Shown here in pieces: positions 1-9,081 of a stretch of 11,073 bases of DNA. Source of the stretch: Gloeopeniophorella convolvens (lineage: Eukaryota; Basidiomycota; Agaricomycetes; Russulales); NCBI GenBank assembly GCA_022496205.1, contig WTXD01000368.1:1-11073 (forward strand), in the 5' to 3' direction. Each line of letters starts with the position of its first letter. Position 1 is the first letter of the stretch. The notes below the pieces were generated by a model, which made no database searches, was not told the origin of the DNA, and worked only from the letters and a program-made list of their open reading frames with translations. A program made the translations under genes and the position numbers.

Positions 1-785
1 AAGGAAGCGTAGCGTAAGGGAACGTGGCGGAGACTGGACTGGTGACCGAGCTTCTATAAAGCGCTAAAGGCGACTCGAGGGCACTCCTGCTAGCTGGTGT
101 GCAGCTGGAGGTTGGCACAGACCCGTTGCAGACCCGTGCACATAATCTCGAGTCGCAGCAGGGACTTGTGAGCGGGCCCGGCGGCACGTTCATCCGGGCT
201 ATCGCCAATCCCACGTCCGAAATCGGCATCCCCGCGGCCTCAGACCCAACTGCTGGCGGCGATGGACTGAGTTTTCGTCCCTACCCCCCCCCCCCCCTCG
301 CGCCGCATTGCTCGTCGTCTGACCTAGTACAGCATTTGGCAACGAACGGCCCATACACGGTATGGCGCAAAAGTGTGGTAGACCAATAACGACCTGTAAT
401 CTTATCAGGAATGAAACCCGGCGCCCTCAGAACCCGGGAAGCAGTCACTGGATGTGAAGGAATGTCAAACGTGCTTGCGCAGAAACCCGGCGATTTTCAG
501 CTATCATGGCGAGACCACTGAGGGCACGTCATCCAACATGGTCCGTCGCAGCCTGGTGACACGCGTCGGAGGGGAGCACTGCCAAAAGTAAGTGCAAGAT
601 TACTATGGCGGGAGTTGGCCATCTGCCGGCACGCTCATTTATCCTATCTCCGTTAGGGTTCTCGTCCACTCCCACTCGTCGCGGAACCTAACGTTGGCCT
701 TGGTCTACGCAAACTCGGAAAGCAAGATCTTCATTGCGCAAATATGGCACAGAGCATCCCGATGCGCACGGAAAACTCTACGTTG
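1..785. other. region without a recognised gene
   Basis: No reading frame here has a recognisable domain or a convincing gene structure. The open stretches at 99-389 and 592-831 on the plus strand begin at GTG rather than ATG, show no family resemblance and have no supporting splice sites. The only distinct sequence feature is the C run at 284-297. The segment may hold the 3' flank of the broken minus-strand gene that follows, or plain intergenic DNA. Confidence 0.5.
284..297. repeat. poly-C homopolymer (14 C)
   Basis: Fourteen consecutive C residues are seen directly. It lies in DNA with no recognised gene. A run of this length is prone to replication slippage and to miscounting in sequencing, so its exact length is uncertain. 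Confidence 0.9.
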
Positions 786-1877
786 CTATTCACAGACTAT
801 GTACGCATCAAGTGCACGTTCGGGAGCGTAACCATAGGTTTGGAGGGAAGCGCACCGCCTAGATAAGTAAGCCCAGCCATTCAGGATCCTCTTGATGCCC
901 GATGAGAAAGTCCGCCAGTGCCAGAAGCCAGAGCCCGCGAAAGCCAGAAGAAGAATCAGCACCAGATATTGCGTGTCCCGTTGCTCCTCGGTGGTGGCCA
1001 GTCCCAGTTTCAGAGCTTTCCCAAGTCTCTAGTCTAGTCCCAAGAAACGCCGCAGCCGTCTAGAGAGCCCTCTGTGATCTTTTCTAGGACTTGGTTGCTC
1101 TTGCTTGTGGTTGACTCGCCAAGGCTCGAGGCTCCCTGGTGGCACCTTTGGAGGTCTCCCGGGGATTCTAGAGAGGGGTACATCGGACGGCGAGTGGCTG
1201 GGTGGCTGGTATCCCCATGTCGACAGGCCAGGGGCAATGGTTCCTCTTTGCTGCTCGTTTCCGCGCGGGTCCGGAAGATTATACGGGAGGAATCGCGTAC
1301 TCTTTCTCCGGCTCGACGATGGACGGGATCTGGCTGGGGGGTTTGATTGAGCCTGGGCTACACCACTTGTGCGACCTCCGTCTGTTTCTCTGGAGTCAAT
1401 GCCTGGGGCTAGGCCATCAATGAAGATCACATACTTCTTGTCTCTTGTGAGCTGTGATACTGCTGTTGTGGATAAGGCTGCATCCCACTGATGGCAGTGA
1501 TGGCACCTGAGACCTCTCCTGTCGGTTTCTGTTGGCCTCCCACTCTTCCTATGTTAGAACTAGCCATGTCCCATAGCATGTCACCAGAATAGTCGCTTCG
1601 GGTATGGTCTCTCGGAGCAACTGTCGGAGCTGTCGAGGATGCCGCTTGTTGGTAGTGATGGTTGCTGGTGTTGTGAGACATTCTGAGGTATGTATGGTGA
1701 GTTGTATGGGACGTTGGGATGCGCAAGAGTGAGCGAATATTGCTCTGCTGTGGTGAGTTCCTCTCGATTTTAAGGCATCCGAGCCCTCTCTAACCCTCGC
1801 CACCGTTTAACAGTCGCTGCAGCTTTGGCGTCCGCAGAAATTGTGGAATTGGCCACAAGCAAGGGCGAAGTCTGCAT
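786..1877 (-). pseudogene. possible broken gene, hypothetical Ser/Pro/Gln-rich protein
   Basis: Reading leftwards from an ATG at 1877, one frame gives protein-like sequence (MQTSPLLVANSTISADAKAA at its start), interrupted by a TAA at 1770-1772. It continues in the same frame with an N/Y/P/S/Q-rich stretch to a TGA at 1581-1583. The next convincing stretch (about 1600-1427, containing SGDMLWDMASSNIGR) is in another frame. From 1430 the first frame resumes to a TAG at 1029-1031, then stays open to 786. That last part has a hydrophobic run, QYLVLILLLAFAGSGFWHW, at about 971-915, which could be a membrane segment. I do not recognise the family. The pattern suggests a decayed or error-ridden gene, possibly a transcription-factor-like low-complexity protein, but chance open frames or undetected introns remain possible. 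Both ends are approximate. Confidence 0.3.
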
Positions 1878-2289
1878 CGTCAGTGGGCGCCGCACTGCTC
1901 CTCGACACTTTCTCTAGTACCAACACCATATTTTTCGCAACGATCGCCATGTTGGCGCAGTCGCGGAGCCTTAAACTATACTCGCACCACAACACCATGC
2001 TAAATCTAGTCCGGAAGCGATTCGTGGGTTGTCTCTGCCCCGACGAGTCCCTGCATGAACATTGCCTGACGGCCCCAGCGTTGGGCGGTGTACCCGCTTA
2101 GCGCGCCTCTTACGCGCCCGCGCCGGGGCCATCTCTTGTTTGCAGTTGTGGCACGCTCGATCGCTCTGGATATCGCGACGTCCAGTGACCGCAAAGGCAC
2201 TGTAGTAATTGCGCATTCACTGGTGCGAATCCGCCAGCGTTGACCAGCCCACTCCTGGCAAGCGGCAGTTTAGCAGTTCAACATGATTT

Positions 2290-2310
2290 GCGCGTCATGA
2301 CGTCACGCGC
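2290..2310. promoter_or_regulatory. palindromic cluster containing TGACGTCA (CRE/ATF-type bZIP site)
   Basis: Arms GCGCGT (2290-2295) and ACGCGC (2305-2310) are perfect inverted repeats around a 9-base centre. Within it lie two overlapping 8-base palindromes, GTCATGAC (2294-2301) and TGACGTCA (2298-2305). TGACGTCA is the established consensus of ATF/CREB-type bZIP factors in fungi. It lies about 420 bp upstream of the possible minus-strand start at 1877 and about 1050 bp upstream of PEX12, so its target gene, if any, is unclear. Function is inferred from sequence alone. Confidence 0.4.
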
Positions 2311-2631
2311 CTGAAATCACGCGATGATTGTTGAGTTGTTTGTTCGGTGAGTAGACACCTTCTCCTCTAACTCCTGCTGGGCTAATCTAACACGTCTTCA
2401 GTCGGCCCACAGGAGTACTTGAGATCCTGGCGCCATATCGTGTCATGAGCTACCCCTGCGCAAGTCATGGCGAGCGCTCGGGTTCCATGCTCATGCATGC
2501 CGTCAAGAATTTCCCGTTCAGGGAGATGCAAGAGGCCAGAGATCTAAAGCTGGATAGCACTAGTACGAGCCGTATAACGTATGTATTAGAATGTGGCACC
2601 TCACCCCTTAGAGCGAGTGCGCGTTGAGCCG

Positions 2632-2653
2632 TTTCTGCTGCGTTCGGCAGAAA
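2632..2653. repeat. 7-bp inverted repeat (small hairpin)
   Basis: TTTCTGC at 2632-2638 and GCAGAAA at 2647-2653 form a perfect 7-bp stem around an 8-base loop. No U-run follows and no RNA gene is recognised here, so this may be a chance hairpin in intergenic DNA. Confidence 0.35.
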
Positions 2654-3195
2654 TTGAGGCTGAGTCGGCCACGGAGCAGGGAATTAACATGTTCTGTCTC
2701 CCGGGCTCCGCAAGATGTGGCAGATAGTGATCGAACTCAAGAGCAAAGCACACACCATGGCGAAAACACCATTCAGCTCGCCTTAGGCACAGCTTATCCT
2801 GTACTTCAATAACCGACGCGAATATAAGGGCCTCCTTATGCAGCAGAGTTCAGTACAGCTGTGGCACTTGCGTCCGTACATGTCCGAGTAGGTCTGAACC
2901 CGGGTATGTCTGCGTCCTCGGAGATGTTGCCCTGGCACCCAAGTGGGTGCCTGCGCCTTGAGGGACACAGCGACAGAAATTCGTGAAGATTGTGTCTCTA
3001 TACCAGTATAAGCTTGTTGGCTGAGGCTCGTCCGTGCTCCGGATGTGCTTGAGAGATAGCGAGTCATCGAACGTAAGCAACGATTGCGTGTATCTGAAAT
3101 GTCCGAAAGGGTTTTTTTTTGACGGAAACGCTGGATGAGCTTCGATATGAACCGTTGGGGCAGCGCAAGGGGCGGCGTCAGCGAAGCAAAGCACG

Positions 3196-3206
3196 CACGT
3201 GCCAAT
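3196..3206. promoter_or_regulatory. E-box CACGTG abutting a CCAAT box, PEX12 promoter
   Basis: CACGTG (3196-3201) is followed directly by CCAAT (3202-3206), about 150 bp upstream of the PEX12 ATG. CACGTG is the core site of fungal bHLH factors such as Pho4 and Cbf1, and CCAAT is bound by the HAP complex. Both motifs are seen directly; binding and the link to PEX12 expression are inferred from position. A run of nine T at 3112-3120 lies a little further upstream. Confidence 0.35.
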
Positions 3207-3352
3207 GTGACCGGAAGCCAGGCCCGCCCTCGGGCCGAGGCCAGCAACGCCGCTTCCGTTCCAAAGCCAAAGCCGCTGAACGGCGCAGACCCACCACCAA
3301 CGACGACCACGACACGCGTGCCCCGAGCTCGCCTTGACCTACCAGGAGCATC

Positions 3353-4714
3353 ATGGACTTCTTTCACGAGTACGGGGGGGACCCCCTTAAACCCTCTCTG
3401 TTCGAGCTTGTCGCCCAGGAGCAGCTGAGGGACTTGCTGCAGCCTGCACTCAAGTATGTGCTCTCGGTGCGTCCGGCTGCGGTTAGTTTGCGTGGCAAGA
3501 TCCTCACAACCGACTCCGCGCAGGTTTTTGCCCAGAGATATCCGAGATATCTGTTGCGGATTGTCAACCGGCATGAAGAATTCTATGCTCTGATCATGCT
3601 CTACGTGGAGCAACACTATCTCCGCAAGCACAGTAAGCATCATTACATGTCTTGTTCGGGCGTGTCCAATCGTCGCGACAGATGCATCCTTTGCGGAGAA
3701 TTTCTACGGTCTCAAGCGGAGGCGCAGGCCGTTCATCGAGACGGAGAGAGCGCGTGCCGCCGTTGGGGGCATCCCGGCGGAGGAGAAGCTGCGGAGGCGC
3801 GAGGTGTGGCGCTCACTGGTCATTCTGGTGCGTAGGGTGACGATCACAGCGGAACTACAACTGATGCAGACTCCAGGTTGGCCTGCCGTACCTTCGCGCC
3901 AAGGCTCATGATTACTATGAGGACCTTGGTGGAGGTGCTGACATTCTGGATGATGGAGGTCGTCACATACAAGCCTTAACTGAAGAGGTAATGTGCCTCT
4001 GCAGCAAAGCGTCCAGAAGGCTAATCTACGCGAGCACAGACGTTCAAGGGCCGCCTGCGACGGTTATACAAGCGGGCGTATCCCATCATAAATGTCACCT
4101 TCGAGGGCTGGCTCATGGCTTACAACGTTGCATACGCATTCGATCGGACGCCGTTCTACCGACCATGGCTGTCTTGGGTAGGGGTTGACTTGCGCCGGTT
4201 GGGTCTCGACGATTTTGTGAGTTAACTGCGATAGTTGTCGCCGGCGCTTACTGACCGAAGGATGCAGAGAGCTGCTGCAGCTGCAGCGGACAAAGCGAAG
4301 CCGTTCGACAAAAGTGGAGGCATTAAAGCCGTGTTGCGTCGCCTGCTGTTTACATCACCTCGCCTTCTTCTCGATTCGCTCAAGCTGCTGCTTCCCACAG
4401 CCATATTCTTTATCAAATTCCTCGAGTGGTGGTACTCTCCGTCGTCCCCGGCTCGGGTCCTTTCTACTTCGCCTCTTGGGCCAGCAATCCCACCCCCTCG
4501 GTTGCTGCCGCCACACCCGAGAGGCATTCCTGTTGACGCGACGAAGTTTGGACATTGCCCGCTGTGCCAGTCGCCGATAGCTAATGCGACGGCGCTGCCG
4601 TCGGGTTACGTGTTCTGTTACCGATGCGCGTTCAGCCATGTGGAGAGACACGGGACATGTCCTGTGACGCTAATGCCGGCGCGTACATGGGATTTGCGGA
4701 AGGTGTTGGTGTAG
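3353..4714 (+). CDS. PEX12: peroxin-12 (PEX12), peroxisomal RING-type assembly protein
   Basis: Five exons, all phase-consistent: 3353-3632, 3682-3827, 3877-3987, 4040-4216 and 4268-4714, giving 386 residues, close to the usual 350-400. The introns are 49-52 bp, GT-AG. An in-frame TGA at 3335-3337 just upstream fixes the ATG. Residues 1-300 match the Pex2/Pex12 N-terminal membrane region: the start MDFFHEYGG, then SFAENFYGLKRRRRP, GLPYLRAKAHDYYE and DRTPFYRPWL are typical of fungal Pex12. A hydrophobic segment lies at about 275-295 and an alanine run at about 240-245. The C-terminal RING has CPLC (335-338), CYRC (355-358) and C369, so only one zinc site is complete, as usual for Pex12. With Pex2 and Pex10 the protein forms the peroxisomal-membrane ubiquitin ligase that recycles the Pex5 import receptor. 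No frame break is seen. The assignment rests on recognised motifs, not a database search. Confidence 0.93.
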
Positions 4715-5129
4715 ACTGATAGACAGTAGTGGGAGTCGTGTGTAATGTCACGGGTTTATCACGGGGTCGTGGCGTCGCGGTTTGACCGACGCACGTTCGT
4801 CGACCTCCGCTCGACGCACGGTGAAGAAAATTCATCGATAGCATGGCGTCCTGCAGGCATCGCGCACTCCGATCCATCTCGTAGTGTGTCCTTTTTTCCC
4901 TGTAAATATCCAATAGAAGGAGTACACAGTGCGATTGAGGACTGATTTCTCTGGCTAGAACATCCGAGCCCGATCTCTCAGCGTTCGCCTTGCCTTTTTC
5001 GGTGCGCCGTGAAGGAGCCCATCCGCTGCATTGTCCATGCATTGGACGAGCGACGCCGTCCTCGCCCCGTGCTTATTTTTCTTCCTTCTCTCTCACCCCC
5101 ACCATTCACCCTGGGCCTATGCTTGAGCC
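4715..5129. promoter_or_regulatory. PEX12-PHO81 intergenic region, PHO81 promoter
   Basis: This 415-bp spacer between two genes on the same strand must hold the PEX12 3' end and the PHO81 promoter. It contains GCACGTT (core CACGTT at 4792-4797), a known lower-affinity Pho4-type site in yeasts, about 335 bp before the PHO81 start. It also has a CCAAT at 4910-4914 and a pyrimidine-rich tract at 5073-5100, of the kind often found near fungal transcription starts. No coding frame here is convincing. That PHO81 is phosphate-regulated through the CACGTT site is inference. Confidence 0.4.
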
Positions 5130-8100
5130 ATGAAGGTTCGCCCCTGCCTTCCCCCGTCCCTATCTCGTCCTCACCCCTTTGCAGTTCGGGAAACAGTTGC
5201 AAGCGGAGGTCATCCCCGGGTGGTCCGAGTACTACCTCGACTACAAATTTCTCAAAAAGATAGTCTCTTCTCTCGCTGCAAGGCGGCCTGCCTCAGAAGC
5301 GGCGGCCCTCGCACTCGGTATTCGCCCCGGGCATGCCTCATTGTCCTCGCCCACGTCGGACGTCTCCACCGCCGTTGACATTGCGAGTCAGATCAACGAG
5401 CCTTCCCTGATCCCGTCTGGCCATGATGATGATCGTGGACCCGACTTTCAAGCCCATAAGGCTGCCTTTTCTTCAAGCTTGAGCGCGAGCTGGAGAAGGT
5501 ATTGACTGCTTAATCCGTCTGGCGGTCGCCGATAGACGCTTTCTATAGATAAATGCATTCTACCTGCGAAAGGAAGCGGAACTCAAACTCCGCCTCGAGA
5601 CTCTACTTTCCAAGCGCCGTGCAGCAGCGATGAGGGTCATGCCAGATAGCATAGACGACAATACGCAAGACTATGTGGAGTGGAAAGCTGTTGAGGAGGG
5701 CTTCCACCTCTTAGAACGGGACCTCACCAAACTGCAGGTGCACACTCCGAACGGCGTCTATCGCGTAATTGCTTATCCGCATGCCAGCATTTCATTGAGA
5801 TCAACGCCACGGGCTTCCGTAAGATCCTCAAGAAGTGGGACAAACGTTCAAAGTCCACCACCAAGGAGCTCTATCTAGCGCGTCAAGTAGATATTCAACC
5901 TGTGTTCAATCGCCAAGTACGTAAAGTGGAACAAGTCCCGGATCGTGCTCATGTTCTGCGTGCCGTAGCTCATCTCGGAACTATCAGACACTGTGGCAGC
6001 ATGCCTAGTCGATATCACAGACGTTTCTGTGGGCGTAGAACACGAGGGCGCAGTTGTCAGCGACCTCATCCTGAATCGCCAGATCAACAGCGAAGGCAAC
6101 ACAGAAATGGGCCTGTTCCGAGATCTGGAGAATAACCTCAGGAAAGCCGTGATCGGCGAGGACGCAGCATCTGTGCGAAGCCTTGTGGTATATTCAGATA
6201 CTCTCGGCCAACAACAATGGGGAAAGGGACATATCACTCGCATCCTATGGAGAGCGGTCGTCGACGCCCCACCCCCGCTCGCGGACCTCATGCTCTCGAC
6301 TTCGACTGCCTTTGACTACCAGTTCATTGACGACATCAACGGCAGAACGTGCCTCCACGAGGCAGCAGTTTCTGGTGCCTTGCGTCTTGTGAACTTATGT
6401 CTTGACCATGGCGTCAAACCCGACCTCGTCGATGTCTATGGCCGGTCAGCCTTCCACTATGCGGCGATGCACGGCCATGTGGATGTGTGCAGACGGCTCC
6501 TCGAGGTCAATGTATCGCCCTATGTTCGCGACATGGAGAATTACAGTCCCCTCGTCTACGCTACCCTCAAAGGCTCTGTCGACTGCGTTCGAGTTTTGCT
6601 CGAAGAAGGCGGCGTTCCTGCTCAGCCCGCCACCCCGAACGAGGACCTCATCCCGCTTGCGCTCGCGAGCCTTGCAGGCCATCTCGACGTTGTTATCTTG
6701 CTGCTCGAACACGGCGCTCAAAGCCTGCCGAACAGTGGTGGCGAATATCCTATCCATTTCGCCGCCCGGCAGGGGCATGCCGACATATGCCAGCTGCTCG
6801 TACGTTACGACGGATGGGACGTTCCGGACAAGTACAACGAATGGACACCTATCTTCCACGCCGCACGCTTCGGGCATGATGCTTGCGTCCGTGTGCTGCT
6901 GGATGCAGGCGGTCGGACCGACGTCACCGACGAGCACGGCAACAATGCTCTGCACTATGCAGCGTGGTACGGCCATCAGGAATGTGTATCATCTCTCCTC
7001 AAGTCGGGTGTCAGGGCGCCCAGGCCGAGACCTGATCCCGCGCGTAGCCCGTCAGAACGTTCTACAGGATCAACTGCCTTACGGGCAACAGAGGCAGACA
7101 TTGATCTAATCCCATCACTATCATTACCGCCTCCCATGATGCCCCATCGCGTTTATGGCCACAATTATCTCGACAAACAATACTTGATCCAAGTCACCAT
7201 CGGAAATACAGCTTCGAAGATCGGTAATAGCACCGTGCCTCAGCCTGCCGCCGTCCGTCTCCACCCGCGGTTCATGAACTCGGCATCTGTGGATGCGACG
7301 AGACTGTCGTCACCGCTTCTAAAGCTGGTCATGACGTCGTCGCCTTCTGCCGCCTCGGCGCCCCACACAATCTCCCTACCTCTTTCCGACGAAGTGCACG
7401 TTCTGACGTTCCAGACGCCCAGCCTGGAGCAGCTCTCGCTGGAATTTTCCCTCTACCCAAACTTTGGCACCAAGACCATCGGCCGCGCCGTCGCATTGCC
7501 CTCGCTGCTCGCAAGCGCCCACCTCACGAAATTGTTCACGCTTCCCATCCTCGATCACCGCCTGCACGTTATCGGAGAAGTAAGGCCCTAACGCATTGCT
7601 GCCACGCTTACGGCCTCTGATGTCGTTTGTGCGCCCGCGCCCGCGCCCGTAGGTGTCCTTCGAGATCAACATCATCACGCCGTTCGAGGGCGTCACGCTC
7701 GAAATCGGCGGCGCCGTCGAGACGTACTGGAAGTCGCTCGCGGTACCAAGCGCCGCGCCCGCTGCCAAGGCCGTGACACCGCGCGTTGCGCGCGCGCGGC
7801 ACCTGGGCATGGGCATGGGCGGCTCGGCGCCGCTCTCGCCGACGGGCTCGCCGCTCCCCGCGGCGGGGCACGCACAGCCGATCACGATCTCGTCCATCGC
7901 GGGCAGCTACGTCTTCCTCACCGTGCAAGTCACGCGCGACCTGCACCCCGTCGTCTGCGGCGAGTGGCGCCTCCCGCAGAGCGAGTTCGACCTCTGCGTC
8001 GCGGACGTCACGCTCGCGCAGTTCGAGGCACTCGCGCGGCGCGCGGGGCGGGACCTCCGCGCGGGCACGGGCCCAGGGGGCACGCCGCCGCCCGGCGCGC

Positions 8101-8911
8101 TATCAGAATGGCACGCGCTCATCCGCAAGTCGATGCTCTCGCTCGAGAGCCTGCTCAAGGTGCGCCCGGCGCTGCGCATACCCCAGCGCAGACTCACGAC
8201 GCGCGCGCCCTCAGATCCTACCTGCGTCGACGGGGCTCTGCATCGAGCTCGCGTACCCCGCAGACGGCGGCACGCAGGCACGGCGCCTGCCGCTCAACGC
8301 GTTCGTCGATGCGATCCTGCGCACGGTGTACCACGTCTCGGCGCCGCCCGAGGCGCGCGCGCACGTGCACGGCGCGCGGCGCCAGCTCCTCTTCACGTCC
8401 TTCTCGCCCGACGCGTGCGCCGCGGCCAACTGGAAGCAGCCCAACTGTGCGTCCCTCCCGTTCCGCGCGTGCATTCTTCGTACTGATGGTGATGCATGGT
8501 GCGGGGCAGACCCGGTGCTGTTCGCGTCGTCGTGCGGGCACGCGGGCGCGCAGCCGCCGAGCACGACCGCGCCGCGGGCCGCGCCGCCGGCGGCCGACTC
8601 GCGCCTCGCGAAGCGTCGGGGCGGCCGTCGAGTTTGCAAAGAACAACAACCTGCTGGGCGTGCTCGTCGATACGTACCTCCTCGTGCGTGCTACCTTCCC
8701 GCTCCGGCTCGGCACATTACTGGACTGGCGGTGCGGCAGGTCAAGGCCGTCGCTCGTGCGCGCGGTGCGCGACGCGGGGCTGCTGATCGGTGCGTACGGC
8801 GCGGCCGAGACGCTCTCGAGCCTCGCGGCGTCCTTGCACGGCGCCGTCGACGCCGTCTTTGCGGACGGCGTGCTCGCGTTCCACGATCCGCTCCCTCGCG
8901 CGTGGGCATAG
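5130..8911 (+). CDS. PHO81: Pho81-like CDK inhibitor: SPX, ankyrin repeats, degenerate GDPD
   Basis: Coding exons: 5130-5135, 5185-5498, 5549-5737, 5788-5916, 5969-7579, 7653-8159, 8215-8446, 8510-8683 and 8740-8911, about 1110 residues if frame breaks are allowed for. The N-terminal SPX domain (about 1-210) begins MKFGKQLQ and carries the lysine cluster YKFLKK, which in SPX domains binds inositol pyrophosphates. Seven ankyrin repeats lie at about 337-561 (for example GRTCLHEAA, GRSAFHYAAMHGHVDVC, NNALHYAAWYGHQECV). A low-complexity Ala/Pro/Gly linker (about 781-822) leads into a GDPD-like C-terminus that lacks catalytic residues. In yeast, Pho81 inhibits the Pho80-Pho85 cyclin-CDK when phosphate is scarce. 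Three frame problems are seen: one base missing near 5467-5470, one extra near 8609-8611, and a shift near 8746 unless the last intron is retained. Whether these are sequence errors or real cannot be told. Exons 6-9 are far GC-richer than exons 2-5. Confidence 0.9.
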
Positions 8912-9081
8912 CACTGGGTATAGCACGGCGCGGCGCGGGTACAACACTATATACGCGGGGGATCTATCTGTACAGTACAGGGGGGGGGGTAATAGACGGT
9001 ATGGTGTAGCGGTAATACATGCGGCGGGCGGGGCCAGCGCGTGGTAGCGGTGCGGCGCGCGAAAGTCAATGGCACAAGGCA
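8912..9081. other. convergent 3' intergenic region of PHO81 and the ABC gene
   Basis: This 170-bp gap separates the PHO81 stop (8909-8911) and the ABC stop (9082-9084 on the minus strand), so it must carry both 3' untranslated regions and their polyadenylation signals. No clear AATAAA-type hexamer is visible on either strand. A run of ten G lies at 8980-8989. Genes this close are likely to produce overlapping 3' ends. Confidence 0.6.
8980..8989. repeat. poly-G homopolymer (10 G)
   Basis: Ten consecutive G residues in the convergent intergenic gap. Seen directly. Like the C run at 284-297, it is prone to length errors in sequencing. Confidence 0.9.

Larger units (their letters stand above)
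1878..3134. other. long intergenic stretch without a recognised gene
   Basis: This is the divergent spacer between the possible broken minus-strand gene and PEX12. Small open frames occur, for example an ATG-started 60-codon frame at 2445-2627 plus and an 81-codon frame at 1971-2216 minus that contains a lone CxxC. None shows a domain or splice structure that I can support. The stretch holds a palindromic bZIP-like motif near 2300, a small hairpin at 2632-2653 and a run of nine T at 3112-3120. A minus-strand open frame of 286 codons (2783-3643) covers its right part and runs antisense into PEX12 exon 1. Confidence 0.5.

Noticed and set aside
400..500. Short direct repeat AAACCCGGCG (two copies)
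   Set aside because: Ten bases, two copies, no flanking duplication or element structure; probably chance.
1971..2216. Minus-strand 81-codon ORF with one CxxC and many Arg/Lys
   Set aside because: A single CxxC is not a zinc-finger signature. There is no domain match or splice context, and it overlaps other equally weak frames.
2222..2239. tRNA B-box-like sequence (GGTGCGAATCC)
   Set aside because: It resembles a T-arm, but no A-box, anticodon arm or acceptor stem can be folded at the right distance.
2445..2627. ATG-started 60-codon ORF in the spacer upstream of PEX12
   Set aside because: No recognisable domain, no conserved composition and no supporting promoter or splice features; it is within chance expectation.
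5461..5475. Programmed ribosomal frameshift in the SPX domain of PHO81
   Set aside because: The T run does not form a proper slippery heptamer in the zero frame, and no nearby structure is evident. A miscounted or lost T is simpler.
7786..9009. 407-codon plus-strand ORF over PHO81 exons 6-8
   Set aside because: Much of it is an Arg/Ala-rich shadow frame kept open by high GC. Only its part at 8215-8608 is the real PHO81 frame.
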